Assembly (NCBI RefSeq): GCF_002269385.1
Contig: NZ_CP022957.1
Location: 1,917,001-1,981,000, forward strand
Length of the DNA stretch: 64,000 nucleotides
From: Maribacter cobaltidurans
Lineage (GTDB): Bacteria; Bacteroidota; Bacteroidia; Flavobacteriales; Flavobacteriaceae
Direction: 5' to 3'
Shown here piece by piece: positions 55,684 to 62,927 of this stretch; position 1 is the stretch's first letter, and the number at the start of each line of letters is the position of its first letter. The notes beneath the pieces were generated by a model. It made no database searches and was not told the origin of the DNA. It saw nothing but the letters and a program-made list of their open reading frames with translations. Made by a program: the position numbers and the translations under genes.

Positions 55684-55715
55684 AAAAAGTCTTAGCGTTA
55701 GCTAGGACTTTTTTT
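55684..55715. terminator. intrinsic terminator after the tRNA
   Basis: A 13-bp stem (AAAAAGTCTTAGC, 55684-55696; GCTAGGACTTTTT, 55701-55713; one G-U pair) with loop GTTA and T-tract. It is symmetric enough to end transcription in both directions. The sequence after it (55711-55750) recurs degenerately near 57000. Confidence 0.85.
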
Positions 55716-55806
55716 GTGGAAAAAACCTTGGGCAAGAGGTGTATCCTTAGCGTAGCCGAAGGAAGTCAATGTGAGCGTTTTTTATTTATTCAAAGCACCA
55801 AAAAAA

Positions 55807-56811
55807 CTAATGCGGGTGTGGGTGATTGGCGTAATGTTCCTTTAACAAGTCCCTTCCAAAATCCCCCTCAAAATCTCGCCATACGGTATGTATATGGTTG
55901 GCGTTATTTTGGCTATTATCAAATTCAATCATAAAAGTTTTTCCTTGGATACGATAATAATGCGCTTTTCCCAATTCGGTCGCACCGGCCCAGGCAAAAA
56001 GAAGGTCGTCCATTTCTTCATTGCGGATGTTGCTCATGCGCTTCATAGCTTGTTCCGCCGGAATAGTTGAGGCATATTCATAGATGAGATTTATCAGTAA
56101 TTTTTTTTGTGGATCGGTCAGGTCGCTGACCAATATACCCTCTGATTCAATTTTCTCTGCACTAGGCTTGTTGTAGCTTACAATATCATTATAGGCCTTT
56201 GTACTAAATATTGCCATTTTTTTCTGGTCATTACTTAACATGTTGATGAGTTGTAACCCCAGATCTTCTTCATGGACCAAAGGACTGAATCCCTTCCGTT
56301 CCCCTTCCATAATCCTACCAGGATTGGAACCAAAGAATCGGGGTGCATAGGAAACACTATCCCCAACGGTGGTAAAATGGAGTGAAACATGATGCCCTTC
56401 AAAAGTCCACATCCATACATCTTCCTGTGACGGGTTACCATAAATGGAAATATAGTATCGCTCTGGGTCCCTATAAACCGGGTCGCCGGAACTGGCCGCC
56501 AGCACCTTTTCCAAACCAATGATTTCCGTTGTCTGCTGATAACCGGTTTCACTTAGGGAGGATTGAAGCAGCTTATGGACCAAGGCTTTTTGTTCCGGAT
56601 TTAGTTCCTTTAAAGACAATCCTTGTCGCTCAAAGGAACTCCAGGGCAGAAAGTGCCAATCGTCTCTTGTGTCCGAAGCAAAATCTTGAACAATTTTTGC
56701 TTTTTGTGTTGCTGTCAACGAATTGATAAACTGGTTGACGACGGTAGCATCCTGCGAAAATCCAAAAAAAGGAGAAATGGCAACCAGGATTGTAAATATT
56801 GTTTTTTTCAT
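55807..56811 (-). CDS. DUF3500 domain-containing exported protein
   Basis: From ATG 56811 the protein has a signal peptide (IFTILVAISPFFGFSQ) and one DUF3500 domain: DDWHFLPW near the start, DPERYYISIYGNPSQEDVWMWTFEGHHVSLHFT and a C-terminal NNANHIHTVWRDFEGDFG with a His-rich tail (HYANHPHPH). Many His residues suggest metal binding. The family has no known function. Alone in its strand interval. Confidence 0.85.
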   Translation of the reverse strand: MKKTIFTILVAISPFFGFSQDATVVNQFINSLTATQKAKIVQDFASDTRDDWHFLPWSSFERQGLSLKELNPEQKALVHKLLQSSLSETGYQQTTEIIGLEKVLAASSGDPVYRDPERYYISIYGNPSQEDVWMWTFEGHHVSLHFTTVGDSVSYAPRFFGSNPGRIMEGERKGFSPLVHEEDLGLQLINMLSNDQKKMAIFSTKAYNDIVSYNKPSAEKIESEGILVSDLTDPQKKLLINLIYEYASTIPAEQAMKRMSNIRNEEMDDLLFAWAGATELGKAHYYRIQGKTFMIEFDNSQNNANHIHTVWRDFEGDFGRDLLKEHYANHPHPH

Positions 56812-56832
56812 TATAAAGGCATGGACTTGCAA

Positions 56833-57175
56833 TAAAAGTTTGCTTCCGGTAAGATATTGATTTTTATGATACTATCGGTAAATGACTTGCATGTTTATGG
56901 CCAACAGATCGTAGTGCGTATTACATGTAGTAAGTTGGATAATGAGAGGATTTAAAACCACTTATTCAGCGTAGTTAAATTTATTTAAGACTAGATAGTT
57001 TTTTGTGGAGCAAACCTTGTGCGAGAAGTTTATCCTGACCACAACCAAAAGGATTCAAGGTGCGACGAGTAGAGCATTAGAATCATAAAAAAACCATAGT
57101 ATTAGCCGGTGCTTTTTTTAGAAACAAATCCTTGGCAAGAAATTCAAAATCAAATTGCCGGCCTTTTGTGGATGA
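56833..57175. other. gene-free stretch with degenerate interspersed repeat
   Basis: No gene. The segment 57000-57036 is similar (about four of five bases) to 55711-55747 after the tRNA terminator (shared TTTTTGTGGA, AAACCTTG, TATCCT), and a third weaker copy lies near 57113-57140. Confidence 0.45.
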
Positions 57176-58423
57176 TCAGGGTTCCTGGGTCAGGTTCAAA
57201 GGAAATTCAAATACTTTTAGATCAAAAAAGGGAAGGGCCGCCAACAGGTGGTCAAAGATATCGGCCATGACGTATTCATAATTTTCCCAGCGTTTGTCCG
57301 CACTAAAGGCATAGATTTCCAAAGGAATACCTTGCGGGGTAGGAGCCAGTTGTCTAACCATCAGGGTCATGCCCTTATTCACGGCAGAGTGGTTTTCCAA
57401 ATAGTCCGTAATATACTTGCGAAAGACACCAATGTTAGTGAGGTTCCTTCCATTGATGGACAGTTCCTTGTTCCGGCCATTTTCAATATTGAAGGCCCTT
57501 ATTTTTTCATTCCTGTCCGCCAAGTAGGGCTGAATCAATTGGATTTTTTTTAGGGTTTCCACATCTTTATCAGAGAGGAAACGAATACTTTTTTGACTGA
57601 TGATCAAGGCCCTTTTGATGCGCCTTCCACCCGATTCCTGCATGCCTCTCCAATTTTTGAAGGAGTCCGATATCAAGGCGTACGTAGGTATGGTTGTAAT
57701 CGTCTTATCAAAATTCTGCACCTTGACCGTGGCGAGGTTGATCTCTATCACATCCCCGTCCGCCCCATATTTATCAAAGGTGATCCAATCACCTATGCGC
57801 ACCATATCATTTGCGCTTACCTGTATGCTTGCTACAAGTCCCAAAATGGAATCCTTGAAAATCAATAATATTATGGCAGATCCGGCACCCAAGGCGGTAA
57901 AGAATTTCCAAACCTGGACATTGGTTATTATGGCTAAAATGGCCAAAATCCCCACAAACCAGCCGAAGATCATAAATACCTGTATGTAACTATCGAGTGG
58001 CTTGTCCCTAAAACGAGGTTTGGTCTTGAGGTAATCATTGATACTTCTAAAGACCCGTTTTATGACGGCCAACGACAAGAGTACCAAAAGCACCTGCAAG
58101 GTCTTCATGGCAATGCCCCGGGCGAAATCAAAATCAATAAAAGCGACAGGTGCCATTTTAAACAAGAGGAACAACGGAGCCATATGGGCCATATACCTGG
58201 GAACCCTGTTCGCTACCAAAAAATTATCAAAGTTGGTTTTGGATTGTCTTGCTATCCTAATGGAAAGCGCACGTAATATCTTCCAAATGACCCAATCAAC
58301 GAACCACGCAACAACGAGAAGGACGGCCATGAGGATAATCAGGTTCAGATAGGCGGCAACTGTTTCGCTGATACCGGTCTTCAACAGGTAGTTGTAGAGT
58401 ATTCTGGATGTTTCATTTTCCAT
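57176..58423 (-). CDS. MscS-family mechanosensitive channel (YbdG-type)
   Basis: The 415-aa protein has about five membrane helices; the pore-lining TM3 and beta domain are seen as WKFFTALGAGSAIILLIFKDSILGLVASIQV and NDMVRIGDWITF...GDVIEINLATVKVQNFDKTITTIP (quoted by parts, ~165-240), followed by a long cytoplasmic domain. The FDKYGADGDV and SFKNWRGMQESGG segments resemble YbdG (miniconductance). It should open under membrane tension during hypo-osmotic shock. Confidence 0.9.
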   Translation of the reverse strand: MENETSRILYNYLLKTGISETVAAYLNLIILMAVLLVVAWFVDWVIWKILRALSIRIARQSKTNFDNFLVANRVPRYMAHMAPLFLLFKMAPVAFIDFDFARGIAMKTLQVLLVLLSLAVIKRVFRSINDYLKTKPRFRDKPLDSYIQVFMIFGWFVGILAILAIITNVQVWKFFTALGAGSAIILLIFKDSILGLVASIQVSANDMVRIGDWITFDKYGADGDVIEINLATVKVQNFDKTITTIPTYALISDSFKNWRGMQESGGRRIKRALIISQKSIRFLSDKDVETLKKIQLIQPYLADRNEKIRAFNIENGRNKELSINGRNLTNIGVFRKYITDYLENHSAVNKGMTLMVRQLAPTPQGIPLEIYAFSADKRWENYEYVMADIFDHLLAALPFFDLKVFEFPLNLTQEP

Positions 58424-58427
58424 GCCG

Positions 58428-58435
58428 CAAAAGTA
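58428..58435 (-). promoter_or_regulatory. -7 promoter element of the MscS gene, adjoining the start codon
   Basis: On the minus strand TACTTTTG (exact TAnnTTTG) ends 4 nt before the ATG at 58423, predicting a leaderless or nearly leaderless mRNA, or a later start. Confidence 0.5.
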
Positions 58436-58561
58436 TCAATTATTCCTTTTGCTTTTTGTGGATGCACTCCATACGACCCTTTGTGTGGATAATCGGGTTT
58501 GATAGAAATTATGGGTAAATTGATTACATTTAAGGGTCGACCGGACTTGAAAGTATTCCAA

Positions 58562-58680
58562 ATGAACTATAAAAGTATAACGGCACTGGTTTTGATAGCC
58601 CTTATTGGCGGATTGTACGCCTATAAAAAGGGAGCTTTTGAGTTTGAAAATGAGGAATATGCCACCTTGGTCTTGCCGCA
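58562..58680 (+). pseudogene. truncated 5' end of an exported protein gene (possible PQQ/sorbosone-dehydrogenase-like)
   Basis: From ATG 58562 the frame encodes a membrane/signal helix (SITALVLIALIGGLYAY) followed by FEFENEEYATLVLPQ. Past ~58680 the frame is simply the antisense of the neighbouring (2Fe-2S) gene start, so the real coding part ends there. The YATLVLP(Q) ending resembles the start of soluble PQQ/sorbosone dehydrogenase-type propellers, but only ~40 residues remain, so the family is a guess. Confidence 0.5.
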
Positions 58681-58797
58681 ACTATATTTGGTGCCTGTAA
58701 GTCCCAAGTGTTCCCGTAATACCCAAAGTAAAGAGGTGCCTTGGGCCACATTGACCTCATGTGAGGTTCCGTTGATATTCAGTGAATAGCTAGCCAT
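58680..58797 (-). pseudogene. truncated 5' end of a (2Fe-2S) molybdo-oxidoreductase small subunit gene
   Basis: From ATG 58797 the protein reads SYSLNINGTSHEVNVAQGTS, then LLWVLREHLGLTGTKYSCG, the N-terminus of the small iron-sulfur subunit of xanthine/isoquinoline oxidoreductase-type enzymes (IorA/CoxS). After the first cluster Cys the sequence should continue with GxxQCGACTV, but it switches to unrelated sequence and stops. The gene is truncated at the same point where the opposing gene ends. Confidence 0.7.
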
Positions 58798-58879
58798 AAT
58801 CATTTAGTTTCCGTTAAGTTAGCAAAAAAAGAAAAGCCTTTTGGCCGGTAGCTGGAAACTTTGAGGATTCCAAAAGCGT

Positions 58880-60286
58880 TTATTGGTAGGAATGGGTCAA
58901 TTCAAATTCGCCCTTCATCATTTTTATGACGTTCATCAACGACCTGACATTGTGATAGTTTACCTTCCAAATCTGGGCCTTCGCCCTTTTTTCCGCTTCC
59001 GGACTCGTATCCAAACCGGCGTCAAACCAACCGTTATGAGTATGGTCTATGAGATATGTGTTAATATAGCGCCACTGTTTCTCAAACAACTCGGAATAAC
59101 GAGGTTCTTCAGGATATAGTTTGGACATGAGCAAAAGCGTGTTCAGACATTCTGCCTGCGTCCACCATACCTTCCGACTATCCTCTATAGTTCTAGCTTT
59201 GGTTTCGTCCCAATAGTAACCCCCTTCGTAAAACCCACCTTTTGAATTGTCCCAGCCCCAATCCAAGGCATGGTCTACCATGACTTTTGTCTTCTTCATG
59301 GTAAGCGTATCGTTTTTCTTGCCCAGCACGTGGGAGGCTTCCAAGAGTAAAAAGGCAGTTTCCACATCATGACCGAAGGAGACATGGTCCAAGAAGAAGT
59401 TTTCTTTGCGGACACTTTCCGTAGAATCTTTAAAGGAAACGGGTGTCCAATCCCTTCGCAAGTGCAGGGTTAAGTACCCTTTTTTCGTGGTGATGGTATC
59501 CCGTATTAACACCAAAAGTTCCTCCAGCCGTTCTTTTACCAAGGCATCGGGCCATACCTCATATAATGCTGTAAAACTCTCCAACAGGTGTATGGACGAG
59601 TTCTGATCCTTCCAGTCCTTCCGGATAAAATTGTCATAGTTACGGTCATTTTCGGTAACATCCAACATCCAGGAACCATCCATTTGCAACACATCAAAAT
59701 AGCCTCCATATTCTGGATCATGGGCATGTTCCTCCAACCAATGGAACGTTTTTTTGGCCAAATTCAAAGCTGTTGTATCCTTTGAGACCTTGTAATATGT
59801 GGCCAGTCCGTAAATAGCGAATGAATTCCCATAGGCGCTTTTCCCTGTGGACAGCAGTTTTAAGGAATCCCCTTCTAAACCTAACAGGGTATGGAAACCA
59901 CCGTGCTGGGAATCCCACATATGATCTCTTAAGAAATGATATCCGTGTTTGGCGATTTGCTGATATTTGGGGTCATTGTAATACAGGGCCAAGGTGGAGG
60001 CGGTCCAAACATGCCGTGCCTGACTCACCAACATTTTGTTTTGATTTCCAACCTTATCCCATTTATAATCAAAGTCCGACCAGAAACCACCGTGGGTACT
60101 ATCAATGGTTCTTGGATACCAAACGTTGGAAAGGGTATCTAATGAAGCTTCCAATGCTATAAGGAGTTCTTTTTTAGGGTCTTTGTTCTCACTAGGAATT
60201 TCTTTGCAGGAAAAGCATAGCAATGAAAAGGGTACAATCAGAAATCCATAGGAACTACGTAGAAATAAAGCGTATTTTGAAATCAT
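58880..60286 (-). CDS. AGE family epimerase/isomerase lipoprotein
   Basis: The 468-aa protein has a lipoprotein signal (VPFSLLCFSC) and an (alpha/alpha)6 barrel of the N-acylglucosamine 2-epimerase type: DSTHGGFWSDFDYKW, ARHVWTASTLALYY, DPEYGGYFDVL, HDVETAFLLLEASHVLG and KVWWTQAECLNTLLLM, with the typical His residues. Members epimerise or isomerise free sugars such as GlcNAc, mannose or cellobiose. Export is unusual for the family but known in Bacteroidota. Confidence 0.88.
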   Translation of the reverse strand: MISKYALFLRSSYGFLIVPFSLLCFSCKEIPSENKDPKKELLIALEASLDTLSNVWYPRTIDSTHGGFWSDFDYKWDKVGNQNKMLVSQARHVWTASTLALYYNDPKYQQIAKHGYHFLRDHMWDSQHGGFHTLLGLEGDSLKLLSTGKSAYGNSFAIYGLATYYKVSKDTTALNLAKKTFHWLEEHAHDPEYGGYFDVLQMDGSWMLDVTENDRNYDNFIRKDWKDQNSSIHLLESFTALYEVWPDALVKERLEELLVLIRDTITTKKGYLTLHLRRDWTPVSFKDSTESVRKENFFLDHVSFGHDVETAFLLLEASHVLGKKNDTLTMKKTKVMVDHALDWGWDNSKGGFYEGGYYWDETKARTIEDSRKVWWTQAECLNTLLLMSKLYPEEPRYSELFEKQWRYINTYLIDHTHNGWFDAGLDTSPEAEKRAKAQIWKVNYHNVRSLMNVIKMMKGEFELTHSYQ

Positions 60287-60383
60287 ATGTCAGGCCAAGA
60301 ATGATTATACCTAAAGCTACAGATTAATTTTCAAAGAAATAGGAAGTAGCTTTGAAGAGGATAATGAACGGCTTGTTTCTATA

Positions 60384-60490
60384 GATTTCTCACGCTCCAC
60401 TCTGTTTCGGTTGGAAATGACATTTGGTTCACTTTAGTCATTTCGACGGAGTCCCGATGCCGATCGGGACGACGAGAAATCCACAAGAGC
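60384..60490. repeat. palindromic interspersed repeat, family A copy 1
   Basis: The element begins GATTTCTC (60384-60391) and ends GAGAAATC (60474-60481), with nested GAAATGA(C)/GTCATTTC arms. About 107 nt match copy 2 at 60909-61016 closely. Confidence 0.75.
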
Positions 60491-60548
60491 CACCTTTTCT
60501 GTCCGGGAAGTTTTGTTTCACGGAGGTGAAACGGGAGGATAGTTCTTT

Positions 60549-60577
60549 GATACTTTTTCCATCGCCGAAAAAGTATC
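60549..60577. repeat. perfect 11-bp hairpin
   Basis: GATACTTTTTC (60549-60559) and GAAAAAGTATC (60567-60577) are exact reverse complements separated by CATCGCC. It lies between family A copy 1 and the family C element. Confidence 0.7.
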
Positions 60578-60588
60578 CAAAAAGGCTA

Positions 60589-60734
60589 GGCTGATTTTAG
60601 GATACTTGAAATCGAGCAAGTCCTTGGTCCGCATCGCCCAGGCCGTTTCCGATTGCATCGGAATACTTTTTGGGCGATTTTCAAAGGGCCATCTCCAAGG
60701 CCTCCCCGATTTGCTACCTATCCTAAAATAGGCC
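60589..60734. repeat. MITE-like element with 16-bp terminal inverted repeats, family C
   Basis: GGCTGATTTTAGGATA (60589-60604) and TATCCTAAAATAGGCC (60719-60734) are inverted with 14 of 16 bases matching, enclosing 114 nt without an ORF. Confidence 0.6.
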
Positions 60735-60796
60735 GGTTGTTTTTATGCCTTGAGAAAATTTTTGAAGAGCTATCCATTTCTTACCACAAAAAAGCT

Positions 60797-60836
60797 CCCC
60801 TCCCTAGTTAGGGAGGGGTGTTTCACTTTAGTGAAA
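60797..60836. repeat. two adjacent palindromes
   Basis: CCCCTCCCTA (60797-60806) and TAGGGAGGGG (60809-60818) are a perfect inverted repeat; TTTCAC (60821-60826) and GTGAAA (60831-60836) form a second hairpin directly after. Confidence 0.65.
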
Positions 60837-60908
60837 TGGGGAGGGTCTGAATTTGATACTTTTTCCATTACCGAAAAAAGGTTTCAAAATGTTAAGGTTG
60901 GAATTTTA

Positions 60909-61016
60909 GATTTCTCACGCTCCACTCTGTTTCGGTTCGAAATGACTTTTGGTTCACTTTAGTCATTTCGACAGAGGACCGATTGCTATCGGGACGACGA
61001 GAAATCCACAAGAGCC
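60909..61016. repeat. palindromic interspersed repeat, family A copy 2
   Basis: This repeats copy 1 (60384-60490) with the same GATTTCTC (60909-60916) / GAGAAATC (60999-61006) ends and the following CACAAGAGCC. Confidence 0.75.
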
Positions 61017-61051
61017 TTCTTCTCTAAGTACTGAAGGGTGTTTCTCCGATT

Positions 61052-61189
61052 GTCAGTTCGGGTGGCGTCCCGAAAGAGACGCTGTATCGAGAACCCATTG
61101 CCTTTGCTCAGCGTAGACTCTTTTGGCCTGAATGCTTCTCGATACATTTTCAACTTCACTACCGTTCTTTTGAAAACACTCGAAGTGAC
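61052..61189. repeat. nested palindromic repeat, family B copy 1
   Basis: It starts GTCAGTTCGGGTG and ends CACTCGAAGTGAC (imperfect inverted ends), with inner GTATCGAGAA / TTCTCGATAC arms. It lies immediately downstream of the second GIY-YIG gene. Confidence 0.75.
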
Positions 61190-61196
61190 AAATGGT

Positions 61197-61487
61197 TTAT
61201 ATGAATTTTTTCTTGGCAAGGTTCGGTAGGTTTTCAAACGCACCAAGGATTAAAGCCTTCTTTTTGGCTTTGGACCATTTTTTAATCTGTTTTTCCGTCT
61301 GAATGGCCATTGTGGCTTCCGTAAATTCACAAAAATAAGCTAGATTGACAGGTAGTCTTGAAGATGTGTAACTATCCTTGTGTTTTCCACTTTGGTGTGA
61401 TTCCAAACGTTTTTCTAAATCGGATGTAATTCCCGTATAATAAGTCCCATCGGAACACTCAAGAATGTAAACAAAGTATATTTTCAC
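61197..61487 (-). CDS. GIY-YIG nuclease family protein inside a repeat field
   Basis: The 96-aa protein has the GIY-YIG pattern FVYILECSDGTYYTGITSDLEKRLESH, with both Tyr positions and Arg (KRLESH), a TSSRLPVNLAYF strand and Glu in ATMAIQTEKQIKKW. It belongs to the small UPF0213/YhbQ group. Its 3' side abuts family B copy 1 (61189) and its 5' side is 51 nt from copy 2 (61539). It is probably a structure-specific nuclease; its relation to the repeats is inference. Confidence 0.9.
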   Translation of the reverse strand: MKIYFVYILECSDGTYYTGITSDLEKRLESHQSGKHKDSYTSSRLPVNLAYFCEFTEATMAIQTEKQIKKWSKAKKKALILGAFENLPNLAKKKFI

Positions 61488-61538
61488 TTAAACAAAATAC
61501 GAAATAATACAAGGAAATCTGCCATTAAAAAAGCAAAT

Positions 61539-61671
61539 GTCAGTTCGAGTGGCGTCCTGAAAGAGACGTTGTATCGAGAACCCATCGCCTTCGCTCAGGG
61601 CAGACTCTTTTTGGGTCCGAGAGCTTCTCGATACGAATTTTCTCGTACCTCAAAAATTCACTTGAAGTGAC
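61539..61671. repeat. nested palindromic repeat, family B copy 2
   Basis: GTCAGTTCGAGTG...CACTTGAAGTGAC with inner GTATCGAGAA / TTCTCGATAC. It is preceded by a 27-nt leader (61512-61538) that recurs before copy 3 (61696-61722). Confidence 0.8.
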
Positions 61672-61722
61672 GGAAAAGAGGTACAAATTAATAGGAGGAA
61701 ATCTGCCATTAAAAAATCAAAT

Positions 61723-61830
61723 GTCAGTTCGAGTGGCGTCCTGTAAGAGACGTTGTATCGAGAACCCTTGTTTACCCGAATGCTTCTCAATACAAATTTT
61801 CTCGTACCTCGAAAATTCACTCGAAGTGAC
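61723..61830. repeat. nested palindromic repeat, family B copy 3 (shortened)
   Basis: The same ends as copy 2 with an internal deletion of ~25 nt. The shared leader shows that copies 2 and 3 arose by tandem duplication of a ~184-nt unit. Confidence 0.8.
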
Positions 61831-61850
61831 GAATAGACCGTAGTATTACA

Positions 61851-61883
61851 AAACAAAAACCTGCCACTCATGGTGACAGGTTT
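61851..61883 (-). terminator. intrinsic terminator of the SH3 protein gene
   Basis: On the minus strand AAACCTGTCAC (61883-61873) pairs with GTGGCAGGTTT (61867-61857; one G-U pair) around loop CATGA, followed by a T-rich tract. Confidence 0.75.
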
Positions 61884-61901
61884 AGATTAAAATTATTGAT
61901 T

Positions 61902-62705
61902 TTATCGCTGCGCCAGCTCCAGATTAAGATTGTTCCAAACCAGTATTTTGCTCTCTTTGCTAGTCTTTTTCCAATGGGATTCTTCATCCAGGTTTTCGCC
62001 CATTTCCTTTTTATAACGGATTTTTCCGGGCACACCATATTGGTCATCGGGGAAGATGAACTCCTCCCAAAAATAATATACTCCTGCATCGGAAACTTGC
62101 GAAAGTCGGGCAACTTGGTGCAGAGCGCCTTCTTGTTGAAAAAGGTAAATGCCGCCTCCCTCGACCCCGCAGGCTTCGGCCAGATAATCCACAAAAAGGA
62201 TTCCCTCAATATTCGGTAGCCCCTTGCTTCCCAAAGCACTTAAATAGAACTGGCCATTGGCCAACCGGGTCGATTTTTCGGTAAAACTGCCATCGTCCTT
62301 CAGGGAACGTATCAAGAGATAATCCTCATCACCCGTTCTGCTGTAGCCAAAGAGATGCACTATAGTATTGATTGTCTTTTTTTCCAGGGCAATGAGTCCG
62401 CCTAGCACATAACCTTCCATGTTATTATAGGCTACTTTGTAAAAGTGGTGTTCCACCCCTTTATAGGGCCAAGAATTTTCATGTTTTTCCCGGACTACCA
62501 ATCGCGTACCGATAGGCAACCGTTTCAAAACCTTGGACTTTAGTGTGGGGGCTTCCCTGAGCTGTACCTGGTCGCCAAAAAGGTACACGTTTTGCCCGGG
62601 TTCAAAACCACATTCATCATAAATGCAAAGTGGTTTTTCTTGGGCGTTGGTAAACAAACAGATGGTTAGTATGGTAAGGATGGACAATATCTGTTTTGCT
62701 TTCAT
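61902..62705 (-). CDS. SH3 domain-containing exported protein
   Basis: The 267-aa protein has a signal peptide (ILTICLFTNAQ) and an SH3b domain (~40-105: YLFGDQVQLREAPTLKSKVLKRLPIGTRLVV...NNMEGYVLGGLIA). The remaining ~160 residues (ANGQFYLSALGSKG, GVEGGGIYLFQQEG) match no family that I recognise. Periplasmic; function unknown. It is the only gene between the repeat field and the sulfatase. Confidence 0.75.
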   Translation of the reverse strand: MKAKQILSILTILTICLFTNAQEKPLCIYDECGFEPGQNVYLFGDQVQLREAPTLKSKVLKRLPIGTRLVVREKHENSWPYKGVEHHFYKVAYNNMEGYVLGGLIALEKKTINTIVHLFGYSRTGDEDYLLIRSLKDDGSFTEKSTRLANGQFYLSALGSKGLPNIEGILFVDYLAEACGVEGGGIYLFQQEGALHQVARLSQVSDAGVYYFWEEFIFPDDQYGVPGKIRYKKEMGENLDEESHWKKTSKESKILVWNNLNLELAQR

Positions 62706-62927
62706 CTTAAAAAGAATTATGAATTATAAAAAGAACGTTGACCTAGCTAATGGCCTTTATGAACCCGGTTCTTAATAGTTACGTCCTCTTAGTCCAATGA
62801 AGCTATCGCCATCGGTAAAAAGGGTTGTTTATTGGTTGAAATACGCTATTTATAAAATCCTTAACAAGAATTGGGCAGTATATTTTATCTATATCCAAGT
62901 ATTGGCCGGGTCTTTTCCGCAGCGATA

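Noticed and set aside
58499..58789. 96-aa plus-strand ORF taken as a whole gene
   Set aside because: Its second half is the antisense of the (2Fe-2S) gene start; only the part up to ~58680 is likely ancestral coding.
61512..61830. CRISPR array
   Set aside because: There are only two units, they are longer than 130 nt, palindromic and contiguous with a dispersed repeat; there are no spacers of uniform length and no cas genes.
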